Shown here: one piece after another, positions 1-5,548 of the stretch
Layout: every line of letters starts with the position of its first letter
How positions within the stretch are numbered: position 1 is the first letter of the stretch
From: Limnohabitans sp.
Lineage (GTDB): Bacteria > Pseudomonadota > Gammaproteobacteria > Burkholderiales > Burkholderiaceae_C
Assembly (NCBI GenBank): GCA_015657605.1
Contig: JACDQO010000312.1
Location: 1 to 7,850, forward strand
Length of the DNA stretch: 7,850 bases
Direction: 5' to 3'
The notes under the pieces: generated by a model
What the model was told of the DNA's origin: nothing
The model's database searches: none
What the model saw: the letters and a program-made list of their open reading frames with translations, nothing else
Made by a program: the position numbers and the translations under genes

Positions 1-73
1 CTTGGGCCACAAATTGGGCGACGCGCTGGGTATGGCCGTAGCCAGAGTGGTAAACAACAACGGTTTTTGCCAT
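1..73 (-). CDS. Flavodoxin / WrbA-like NAD(P)H:quinone oxidoreductase, N-terminal fragment
   Basis: Only the first 24 codons are in the window; the gene runs off the left edge. The visible protein starts MAKTVVVYHSGYGHTQRVAQ. This is a short hydrophobic first beta strand followed by an S-G-x-G-H-T-type loop, the FMN phosphate-binding loop of the flavodoxin fold. WrbA-like quinone reductases and related flavodoxin-family proteins start this way. The start codon is well supported: AGGAG (plus-strand 82-86) lies 8 nt upstream of the ATG. The gene follows the pirin gene on the same strand with 39 nt between stop and start, so the two are probably co-transcribed. With so little sequence the exact subfamily (WrbA, general flavodoxin, NADPH-dependent FMN reductase) cannot be decided. 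Confidence 0.7.
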   Translation of the reverse strand, partial: MAKTVVVYHSGYGHTQRVAQFVAQ

Positions 74-112
74 GAGAAAAGCTCCTGAAGAAAAGTCAGA
101 GGGTTAAAAAAA

Positions 113-826
113 TCAAGCGGCCAGATCGAACACCAAGACTTCCGCGTCCTGGCCTTCGCTCAAAACCAAAGAAGACTCGGCCTGCAGCATGGCCGCATCG
201 CCCGCAGCCAGCGCCTGGCCATTGACCTGCAACCCACCGCGCACCAAAAAGACATAAGCCTTGCGGGCGGGGTTCAGGTTCAGCGTGGCACTTTCCGAAC
301 CATTGAACAGTCCTGCGTACATGCGGGCATCGGCGTGAATTTCAACCGTGTGCGCGGTAGCCTCAGCATTCTTAGGGGGCGCGGCAACCAGCGCCAGCTG
401 TCCGCGCTTGGCGCTTTCGGGCACGGTTTTTTGCTCGTAACCCGGGTCAATGCCCGTCACATTGGGCTCGATCCAGATCTGCAAAAAGTGGGTCTGCTCG
501 CCCTCGGCGTGATTGAACTCGCTGTGGCGCACACCGCTGCCTGCACTCATGCGCTGCACGTCGCCGGGTGGAATGCCCTTCACATTGCCCATGCTGTCTT
601 GGTGGGCCAAGTTGCCCGAGAGGACGTAGCTGATGATCTCCATGTCGCGGTGGCCGTGCGTGCCAAAACCGGTGCCAGGGGCAATGCGGTCTTCGTTGAT
701 CACCCGCAAGTTGCCAAAGCCCATGTGGGCCGGGTCAAAGTAGTTGGCAAAAGAAAAGCTGTGATATGACTTGAGCCAGCCGTGGTCAGCGTAGCCACGG
801 TCGGCAGATTTGCGGATGTTCAACAT
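113..826 (-). CDS. Pirin family protein (YhhW/YhaK-like bicupin, possible quercetin dioxygenase)
   Basis: This 237-residue protein has the usual length and layout of bacterial pirins: an N-terminal metal-binding cupin (about 1-125) and a degenerate C-terminal cupin (about 145-235). The N-terminal signature includes HSFSFANYFDP, then the metal ligands His57 and His59 in THGHRDMEII and His101 and Glu103 in RHSEFNH. These are the same four positions that bind metal in E. coli YhhW, a cytoplasmic pirin with quercetin 2,3-dioxygenase activity. The true substrate here is unknown; many pirins are linked to redox or electrophile stress. The ATG at 826 is preceded by AAGGA (plus-strand 834-838) at 7 nt. 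It is divergent from a LysR regulator and upstream of a flavodoxin-like gene, so it is probably the first gene of the operon that regulator controls. E. coli yhaK/yhaJ is a comparable pirin/LysR pairing. The family call is firm; the enzymatic role is inferred. Confidence 0.92.
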   Translation of the reverse strand: MLNIRKSADRGYADHGWLKSYHSFSFANYFDPAHMGFGNLRVINEDRIAPGTGFGTHGHRDMEIISYVLSGNLAHQDSMGNVKGIPPGDVQRMSAGSGVRHSEFNHAEGEQTHFLQIWIEPNVTGIDPGYEQKTVPESAKRGQLALVAAPPKNAEATAHTVEIHADARMYAGLFNGSESATLNLNPARKAYVFLVRGGLQVNGQALAAGDAAMLQAESSLVLSEGQDAEVLVFDLAA

Positions 827-921
827 AGCAATGTCCTTTTCAAATGGCCAAGGCTTGTGCTTGGGTAAGTGATGAACTTTAGCCTCACAAGCCCCTTTGA
901 AAGTTGCCGCAGATTGCTGGC

Positions 922-944
922 ATCATTCAAAGTAATTGAATGAT
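922..944. promoter_or_regulatory. Perfect inverted repeat, probable LysR-type operator
   Basis: The left arm ATCATTCAA (922-930) and right arm TTGAATGAT (936-944) are exact reverse complements separated by AGTAA. The core TTCAA-N5-TTGAA contains a T-N11-A motif (T927 to A939), the classic geometry of LysR-family recognition sites. It lies between the divergent pirin and LysR genes, centred about 107 bp upstream of the pirin start and 24 bp upstream of the regulator's ATG. That position would suit activation of the pirin operon together with autoregulation. A weaker half-site, CTTTGAA at 895-901, mirrors TTCAAAG at 926-932 and could be a second activation site. That the divergent LysR protein binds here is inferred from position and symmetry. 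Confidence 0.72.
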
Positions 945-956
945 CAATCAGACACC

Positions 957-1844
957 ATGCAAACACCTCGCGACTGGCTGACCCCCGAAACCCTGCTCAT
1001 GTTGCAGACGATCGCCCAAAAAGGCAGCTTTGCAGCCGCCGCCCGCGCCATGAACCTGGTGCCCAGCGCCCTGACCTACCGGGTGCGCCAACTCGAAGAC
1101 GCACTGGATGTGCTGCTGTTTGACCGCAGCGCACGCCAGGCCGTGCCTACCGCCGCAGGCCAAGAATTGCTGCGCGAAGCCAGTCGCTTGCTCGACGACA
1201 TGGACGCCGTGGCCAACCGCGTGCGCCGCGTGGCCACGGGCTGGGAAGCCGTGTTCACCGTGGCGGTGGACAGCATCGTTTCGCGCAGCGTGGTGATGGA
1301 TTTGTGCGCCAGTTTTCTGGCGCTGGGCGCTACCACCAGACTGCGGCTGCGCTACGAAACCTTGTCGGGCACGCTGGACGCGCTCACCTCGGGGCAGGCG
1401 GATTTGGCTTTGGGCGTGGTGTTGGAGCCAGGTCTGAAAAGCGACATTCGGCACGCCGCGCTGGGGGAGATGCATTTTGTCTACGCCGTGGCCGCACACC
1501 ATCCGCTGGCCGCTGCGGCCGAGCCGCTGACCGATGCCATGCTGGCCCAACACCGTGCCGTGGCCGTGGCCGACTCGGTCAGTCGGGGCACAGGCCTGAC
1601 CATCGGACTGCAAGGCGGGCAAGACGTGTTCACCGTGCCTGACATGTCCAGCAAGCTCGAAGCGCAGTTGCGCGGCTTGGGCGGCGGATTTTTGCCCGAA
1701 TCGCTGGCACGCCCCTACATCGACCAAGGCTTGCTGGTGACCAAGAAAGTCAACACCCCAAGGACCAACACCTGCCATTACGCTTGGCGCGACACCGCCA
1801 AGCCCCTGCGGGACAGGCCCTCAATGGTGGCTCGATCAACTTGA
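957..1844 (+). CDS. LysR-family transcriptional regulator, C-terminus frameshifted
   Basis: Residues about 8-66 form the N-terminal winged helix-turn-helix of LysR regulators, with the recognition helix in AAAARAMNLVPSALTYRVRQLE. A linker helix and a periplasmic-binding-protein-like effector domain (about 92-290) follow. I chose the ATG at 957 over a TTG at 936 in the same frame because the TTG lies inside the operator palindrome and neither has a clear ribosome site. The frame runs to 1844 (295 residues), but its last ~15 residues do not look like a LysR tail. The expected ending, with the typical QWWLDQL motif, lies in another frame from 1822 to 1893. One extra base around 1800-1821, for example in the GGG at 1810-1812, would explain this. 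The loss affects only the extreme C-terminus, so the protein could still fold. It is divergent from pirin and probably controls that operon. Confidence 0.9.
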   Translation: MQTPRDWLTPETLLMLQTIAQKGSFAAAARAMNLVPSALTYRVRQLEDALDVLLFDRSARQAVPTAAGQELLREASRLLDDMDAVANRVRRVATGWEAVFTVAVDSIVSRSVVMDLCASFLALGATTRLRLRYETLSGTLDALTSGQADLALGVVLEPGLKSDIRHAALGEMHFVYAVAAHHPLAAAAEPLTDAMLAQHRAVAVADSVSRGTGLTIGLQGGQDVFTVPDMSSKLEAQLRGLGGGFLPESLARPYIDQGLLVTKKVNTPRTNTCHYAWRDTAKPLRDRPSMVARST

Positions 1845-1893
1845 CCATCAGTCCACCCGTGCAGCCTTGCTGCGTCTTCAGCACACGGTGTGA
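1822..1893 (+). other. Out-of-frame C-terminal tail of the LysR gene
   Basis: Read in the frame starting at 1822, this stretch gives QWWLDQLDHQSTRAALL and then RLQHTV before a TGA at 1891-1893. A WW(L/V)xQL segment followed by a short polar helix with TRxALL is how many Comamonadaceae LysR regulators end. The intact ancestral gene therefore probably ran from 957 to 1893, and this piece is its displaced tail. Confidence 0.65.
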
Positions 1894-1958
1894 AAACCTC
1901 CTTATCCTCAGGCATCGGGAATAACCCACCCGGGCTGTAACCAGACCCTTTTCTCAGC

Positions 1959-1964
1959 TAAAGT
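1959..1964 (+). promoter_or_regulatory. Possible -10 element just upstream of the FAD oxidoreductase start
   Basis: TAAAGT lies 6 nt before the ATG at 1971, so a promoter here would start transcription at or within a base or two of the start codon and give a leaderless mRNA. No Shine-Dalgarno sequence is visible in the 20 nt before the ATG, which fits. The -35 region is poor (CTGTAA at 1935-1940), so this is a weak call. Confidence 0.25.
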
Positions 1965-1970
1965 GACCCC

Positions 1971-3017
1971 ATGACTACACAACACATCGCCATCATCGGT
2001 GTCGGCATGGCCGGCGTCACTTGCGCTCGCACCCTGCGCCAAGCGGGACACCACGTCACCTTGTTTGAAAAAAGCCGTGGCCTTGGGGGGCGCATGTCCA
2101 CCCGTGCCAGCGCCTTTGGCAGCTTTGACCACGGTGCACAGTACTTCACCGTGCGCGACCCGCGCTTTGAACTGGCCATTGGCACGGCCCCGGGCGTGTG
2201 CAAACCCTGGAGTGCCAACGCGGTGCGCGTGCTCGACGCCAATGGGCGTGTCATTGAAGCCGGCCTGCCCGGCGGCGAGCGCCACTGGGTCGCAGCGCCT
2301 GGCATGAACGCTTTGGTCAAGGCTTGGGCGGCACCTTTGGTCGAAGACGGCAATGTGCAGCTGCAAACCCGGGTGACCCAAATCATGGTCGACCCACTGC
2401 GGAAAAACGGCTGGCAGCTGCAAACCGAAACAGAGGATGGCGGACAACACGTTTTCGCTGGCTTTGACAAAGTCATCTTGGCCATCCCGCCCGAACAAGC
2501 CAAAGTTTTGCTCAAGGCCTCGGGCCTGAGCGACCTGGCCCAACCGCTGGACACGGTGAAGGTGGACCCCTGCTGGACCTTGATGCTGGCCTACCCCCAA
2601 GCCGTGCAACCCGGCCTGATCACCATCGGGCCGCAATGGAATGCAGCGCGAAGTACCCACCACCGCATTGCCTGGATGGCCCGCGAGTCGTCCAAGCCCG
2701 GGCGGGAGCGCATCGAACGTTGGACCGTGCAGGCCAGTGCCCCCTGGTCTGCCGAACATGTGAACGACAGCGCTGAACGCGTCAAAGGCAAACTCATCAA
2801 GGCCTTTGCCGAGATCTCCGGCATCCGTGTCACCCCTGCCCACGCCGAGGTGCACCGCTGGCTATACGCCAAAACCGCCCAGCCTTTGGGACAAAGCTTT
2901 TTGTGGTCCAAAGAACAAGGCATCGGCCTGTGCGGCGACTGGTGTTTGGGCCACAGGGTCGAAGACGCCTTTGTCTCGGGCCTGGAGCTGGCCTTGGCGC
3001 TGCTCAAAAAGCGCTGA
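1971..3017 (+). CDS. FAD/NAD(P)-dependent oxidoreductase, renalase-like amine oxidase family
   Basis: This 348-residue protein opens with a Rossmann dinucleotide-binding motif, GVGMAG (residues 10-15), after a hydrophobic beta strand. Glu33 ends the second strand, where it would bind the adenosine ribose of FAD. The segment RGLGGRMSTR (36-45) and FDHGAQYFT (52-60) are typical of renalase-like and related flavin amine oxidases. Near the C-terminus, GIGLCGDW (317-324) with the following GHRVEDAFVSG forms the second FAD-contact motif. There is no signal peptide, so it is probably cytoplasmic. The substrate cannot be read from sequence; bacterial renalase-like proteins oxidise aberrant dihydro-NAD(P) isomers, but this protein may differ. 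The stop is 20 nt before gluQRS on the same strand, so the two are probably co-transcribed. No ribosome site precedes its ATG. Confidence 0.87.
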   Translation: MTTQHIAIIGVGMAGVTCARTLRQAGHHVTLFEKSRGLGGRMSTRASAFGSFDHGAQYFTVRDPRFELAIGTAPGVCKPWSANAVRVLDANGRVIEAGLPGGERHWVAAPGMNALVKAWAAPLVEDGNVQLQTRVTQIMVDPLRKNGWQLQTETEDGGQHVFAGFDKVILAIPPEQAKVLLKASGLSDLAQPLDTVKVDPCWTLMLAYPQAVQPGLITIGPQWNAARSTHHRIAWMARESSKPGRERIERWTVQASAPWSAEHVNDSAERVKGKLIKAFAEISGIRVTPAHAEVHRWLYAKTAQPLGQSFLWSKEQGIGLCGDWCLGHRVEDAFVSGLELALALLKKR

Positions 3018-3037
3018 TGACCTGACTCTGACTCGGC

Positions 3038-3964
3038 ATGGTTGAGGTTTACACAGGCCGGTTCGCGCCCTCGCCAACCGGCCTTTTGCATGCAGGCTCA
3101 CTGGTCGCCGCACTGGCCAGTTGGCTCGATGCGCGCGCCCACGGTGGCCAGTGGCTGGTGCGCATCGAGGACGTGGACACGCCGCGCTGCGTGCCAGGGG
3201 CCGATCTGGCCATCTTGCAGCAGCTGGCCGATTGTGACTTGGTGCCTGACGGCCCGGTGATGTGGCAAAGCCAGCGCAACACTGCTTACCAAAACGCAAT
3301 GGACACGCTGGTCCAAAAAGGCTGGGCCTACCCCTGCGGCTGCTCACGCAAAGACATCGAAACCGCCATCGAATCAGCGCAAGCCCAATCGGTGGCCCGC
3401 CACCATGCGGCGGTTTACCCAGGCACCTGCCGCCACGGCCTGAACGGCAAACCCGCCCGCGCCTGGCGGCTCGATGTGCGGGCCGTGCAAACCGCGCTGG
3501 GCCTGCCTGCCATCACACACTGGACCGACCGCCGCTTGGGGCATCAGCAACAAAACGTGTGCGAGGAAGTGGGCGACTTCGTCCTGCGCCGCGCCGATGG
3601 GCTCTGGGCTTACCAACTGGCCGTGGTGGTGGATGACGCAGCGCAAGGCATCACCCATGTGGTGCGCGGTCAAGACTTGGCCGACAACACGGCCAGGCAA
3701 ATCGTCCTGCAGCGCGCCTTGGGGCTGCCCACACCCCAATACCTGCACACGCCACTGGTGCTGGGCGCCAATGGCGAAAAACTCAGCAAACAAAACGGGG
3801 CCTTGGCGCTGGACCTGGAGCAGCCCTTTCGGGCGCTCAACACAGCAGCGCAAGCCATGGGACTGCCAAGGCTGCCTGAGCACACACCCTTTAACCAAGC
3901 CTTGAGCCATTGGACGAGGCTGCACGCCAACACCTTAGGGGCGCCGTTTGCAAAGAATGCATGA
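3038..3964 (+). CDS. gluQRS: Glutamyl-Q tRNA(Asp) synthetase
   Basis: GluQRS activates glutamate and attaches it to the queuosine base at position 34 of tRNA-Asp, without charging the tRNA 3' end. It is a truncated paralogue of the glutamyl-tRNA synthetase catalytic core lacking the anticodon-binding domain; 308 residues is the normal size. Visible motifs are GRFAPSPTG (7-15) with the HIGH-like HAGS (18-21), and the KMSKS-like KLSKQ at 248-252. The zinc site is made of Cys100 and Cys102 (CGC), Tyr127 and Cys131 (YPGTC), the same C-x-C...Y-x3-C pattern as E. coli YadB. The ATG at 3038 places GRFAPSPTG close to the N-terminus, as in relatives. No strong ribosome site is seen, so translation may be coupled to the upstream oxidoreductase. 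Its 3' end contains the -35 element of the toxin-antitoxin promoter. Confidence 0.96.
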   Translation: MVEVYTGRFAPSPTGLLHAGSLVAALASWLDARAHGGQWLVRIEDVDTPRCVPGADLAILQQLADCDLVPDGPVMWQSQRNTAYQNAMDTLVQKGWAYPCGCSRKDIETAIESAQAQSVARHHAAVYPGTCRHGLNGKPARAWRLDVRAVQTALGLPAITHWTDRRLGHQQQNVCEEVGDFVLRRADGLWAYQLAVVVDDAAQGITHVVRGQDLADNTARQIVLQRALGLPTPQYLHTPLVLGANGEKLSKQNGALALDLEQPFRALNTAAQAMGLPRLPEHTPFNQALSHWTRLHANTLGAPFAKNA

Positions 3965-3976
3965 ATCACACATAAT
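3948..3976 (+). promoter_or_regulatory. Sigma-70-type promoter of the toxin-antitoxin cassette
   Basis: A -35 candidate TTGCAA (3948-3953) and a -10 candidate CATAAT (3971-3976, five of six consensus bases) are separated by exactly 17 bp. The -35 lies inside the end of gluQRS and the -10 just past its stop, so the cassette has its own promoter. The predicted start would fall near 3983, giving a leader of about 30 nt before the antitoxin ATG. Confidence 0.6.
3963..3970 (+). repeat. 8-bp direct repeat, left copy, flanking the toxin-antitoxin cassette
   Basis: GAATCACA overlaps the stop codon of gluQRS and recurs on the same strand at 4705-4712, just past the end of the toxin reading frame. Paired short repeats around a cassette could mark insertion. 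An 8-bp match between two short intergenic stretches can also arise by chance, so this is weak. Confidence 0.25.
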
Positions 3977-3981
3977 ATGTG
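3969..3981. promoter_or_regulatory. Palindromic operator overlapping the -10 of the antitoxin promoter
   Basis: CACATA and TATGTG are perfect inverted 6-bp arms around a single central A at 3975. The palindrome covers the -10 element, where a bound protein would block RNA polymerase. Ribbon-helix-helix antitoxins bind such short palindromes as dimers and repress their own operons, so this is the likely VapB-type autoregulatory site. Binding itself is inferred. Confidence 0.6.
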
Positions 3982-4000
3982 CGAATTTCATGCCATTGCG

Positions 4001-4006
4001 GGAGGT
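4001..4006 (+). promoter_or_regulatory. Strong Shine-Dalgarno site fixing the antitoxin start
   Basis: GGAGGT stands 6 nt before the ATG at 4013. It rules out the in-frame upstream ATG at 3977, which lies inside the operator palindrome and has no ribosome site. This is the best ribosome site in the window and would favour high antitoxin synthesis. Confidence 0.85.
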
Positions 4007-4012
4007 CAAACC

Positions 4013-4240
4013 ATGAACATCACCTTGTCTGTGGACGAGCGGGTCGCAGAATCTGCGCGTGAAGCAGCCCGAAAAATGGGCAAAAGCCTGAACCAGGCCG
4101 TGCGCGATTACTTGGAGCAACTTGCCGGCCAAGAACGTCAAGCCGCCGAATGGCAAGCTTGGGAGCAACGCTGCCTCAGTGGTGGTGGTCAACTCAAGGG
4201 CTGGCAGTTTGACCGAGATGCCCTGCATGATCGCGGCTGA
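4013..4240 (+). CDS. Ribbon-helix-helix antitoxin (VapB-like)
   Basis: This is a 75-residue protein. Residues 1-7 (MNITLSV) would form the DNA-binding beta strand. Residues about 9-20 and 24-40 form two helices, the second with the typical SLNQAVRDYLEQL pattern. That is the fold of MetJ/Arc-type antitoxins, which bind DNA as dimers. The hydrophilic C-terminal part (about 41-75, rich in Gln, Glu and Trp) would wrap around and neutralise the toxin. It has its own promoter, an operator palindrome and a strong ribosome site. Its last 14 bases overlap the start of the PIN-domain gene, the usual arrangement for coupled antitoxin-toxin translation. Likely role: neutralise the PIN RNase and repress the operon. 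The exact family name is not certain; VapB-like is inferred from fold and partner. Confidence 0.82.
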   Translation: MNITLSVDERVAESAREAARKMGKSLNQAVRDYLEQLAGQERQAAEWQAWEQRCLSGGGQLKGWQFDRDALHDRG

Positions 4241-4692
4241 ACCCACGCCACCTTGGGGCCAACTGCTGGCATTGCCCAAAACCAGGTGCTTCATCGACAC
4301 CAACATCTTGGTTTACGCCGACAGCACCGACGAGCCCCTCAAACAGCGCATCGCCATCGACGTGCTGAGGCACCTGCGGTTTCAACGCTTGGGCGTTTTG
4401 TCCACGCAGGTCCTCAACGAATACATCCAAGTCGGCCTGCGCAAACTGGGCCTGCCCCACAGCCATATCCGCGCGCAACTGCAGTGCTACCGACAAATGG
4501 ACTTGGCAGGCGTGACGCCAGACACCATCGACATGGCGCTCGATCTCCACCAAAGTCATTCCCTGAGTTACTGGGACGCCTGATTTGGCCAGTGCCCACA
4601 TTTCAGGTTGCGCCGTGCTGTTGACCGAAGACATGGGCACAGGCGACGTTCTGGCAGGTGTGCAGTTGGTCAACCCGTTTGCAGTCACTTGA
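4227..4692 (+). pseudogene. PIN-domain toxin (VapC-like), frameshifted near the C-terminus
   Basis: PIN toxins are Mg-dependent RNases, often cutting tRNA or rRNA. From the ATG at 4227 the frame gives CFIDTNILVYADS (residues 21-33, first catalytic Asp at 24), VLNEYIQVGLRKLG (conserved Glu) and HSLSYWDA (third acidic residue). It then stops at 4583 after 118 residues. The rest of the domain follows immediately in another frame: GCC AGT from 4588 reads ASAHISGCAVLLTEDMGTGD and on to VNPFAVT, stopping at 4690-4692. The expected junction WDALILASAH is restored if one C is added to the CC at 4579-4580 and one T to the TTT at 4584-4586. The intact gene would encode about 155 residues. As read, the product lacks the fourth acidic residue (Asp of TEDM) and the last core strand, so it is probably inactive. 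Either the toxin has decayed or the sequence has homopolymer errors. Confidence 0.82.
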
Positions 4693-4704
4693 CTCTTCAC
4701 ATCC

Positions 4705-4712
4705 GAATCACA
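4705..4712 (+). repeat. 8-bp direct repeat, right copy, flanking the toxin-antitoxin cassette
   Basis: GAATCACA matches the copy at 3963-3970. It begins 13 nt after the restored toxin stop codon and lies in the gap before trmB. It is tentative for the same reason as the left copy. Confidence 0.25.
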
Positions 4713-4749
4713 TTCACCTCTCATCGTCCCCACCCCATAGGTCAGCCGC

Positions 4750-4755
4750 GATAAT
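4750..4755 (+). promoter_or_regulatory. Possible -10 element upstream of trmB
   Basis: GATAAT matches five of six -10 consensus bases and lies 43 nt before the trmB ATG, within the 106-nt gap after the toxin gene. No matching -35 is seen at 16-18 bp. A TTGACT at 4689-4694 is too far upstream to pair with it. The gap holds nothing else I can identify. Confidence 0.25.
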
Positions 4756-4798
4756 CGCAGGCTTTGCGAAACACTTCGGCCCTCAAGCCAACCCCCTC

Positions 4799-5547
4799 AT
4801 GACGACCCCCGAGAACACCCAGCAGCAGCCTGCCCAAGAAACTGTCACCGATCCGGCTTCGCCCGACGCACCTTTCATGCGGCAGATCAAAACCTATGTG
4901 TTGCGCGCCGGACGCATGGGCTCGGGGCAAATGCGGGCGTTCGAGCAATTCGGTCCGAAGTTCTTGATTCCCTACAGCGCCGAGCGCCTGGACGTGCAAG
5001 CGGCATTTGGGCGAAGTGCCCCGCTGATTTTGGAGATTGGTTTTGGCATGGGCGACGCCACGGCCAAAATCGCGCAAGTGCGATCTGGTGACAACTTTTT
5101 GTGCTGCGAGGTGCATGAGCCGGGCGTGGGCGCCCTGCTCAAACGCTGTGGCGAAGAACACATTGGCAACATCCGCATCGTTCAACACGACGCCATCGAG
5201 GTGATGGACCACATGCTGGGCACAGACAGCCTGGACGGCGTACACATCTTTTCCCAGACCCTTGGCACAAAAGCCGCCACCACAAGCGCCGCCTGATCCA
5301 GTCGCCTTTCATCCAGCGCCTGGCCCAGCACATCAAGCCGGGTGGCTACCTGCATTTGGCCACCGACTGGCAGCCCTACTCTGAGCAGATGATGGGTGTG
5401 CTGCGCGCCGAACCTTTGCTGGTCAACACCAGCGATGCCGCCGACGGCTTTGCCGCCAAGCCCGACTACCGGCCACTCACCAAGTTTGAAAACCGGGGCC
5501 TCAAACTCGGCCACGGGGTGTGGGACCTGGTGTTCCGCCGGGTCTGA
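4799..5547 (+). pseudogene. trmB: tRNA (guanine-N7-)-methyltransferase, single-base frameshift
   Basis: TrmB makes m7G at position 46 of tRNA using S-adenosylmethionine. The first part, from ATG 4799, carries TYVLRAGRMG, the SAM-binding motif LEIGFGMG (residues 78-85), and EVHEPGVG (104-111) with the ribose-binding Glu104. The frame breaks at VHIFS and stops at 5294-5296 after 165 residues. The rest continues in the -1 frame through [17 protein letters not shown] to the family's C-terminal signature [19 protein letters not shown], with a TGA at 5545-5547. Adding one T to the TTTT at 5249-5252 restores HIFFPDPWH, including the catalytic Asp of the FPDPW motif, and gives a normal 249-residue enzyme. 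Next to the junction [11 protein letters not shown] carries Ser where Lys is usual. The truncated product would lack the catalytic Asp and substrate-binding half. trmB is commonly dispensable, so true loss is possible, but a homopolymer sequence error is at least as likely. Confidence 0.9.
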
Positions 5548-5548
5548 C

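Noticed and set aside
936..956. TTG at 936 as the LysR start
   Set aside because: It sits inside the operator palindrome, has no ribosome site and adds seven residues not expected before a LysR helix-turn-helix; ATG 957 is preferred.
948..1778. A 276-codon open frame on the minus strand opposite the LysR gene
   Set aside because: Its low-complexity Gly/His/Gln-rich translation is typical of an antisense shadow; the LysR frame has unmistakable helix-turn-helix sequence.
1908..2855. A 315-codon open frame on the minus strand opposite the FAD oxidoreductase
   Set aside because: It lies fully antisense to a gene with clear family motifs, its translation is His/Gly/Gln-rich without recognisable domains, and such frames are common opposite high-G+C genes.
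3977..4012. ATG at 3977 as the antitoxin start
   Set aside because: It lies inside the operator and before the predicted transcription start, while GGAGGT is ideally placed for ATG 4013 and the protein from there begins with the expected beta strand.
5244..5260. Programmed -1 frameshifting in trmB
   Set aside because: The local sequence ATC TTT TCC C does not form a canonical X-XXY-YYZ slippery site in the reading frame, and TrmB is not known to use recoding; a missing T is simpler.
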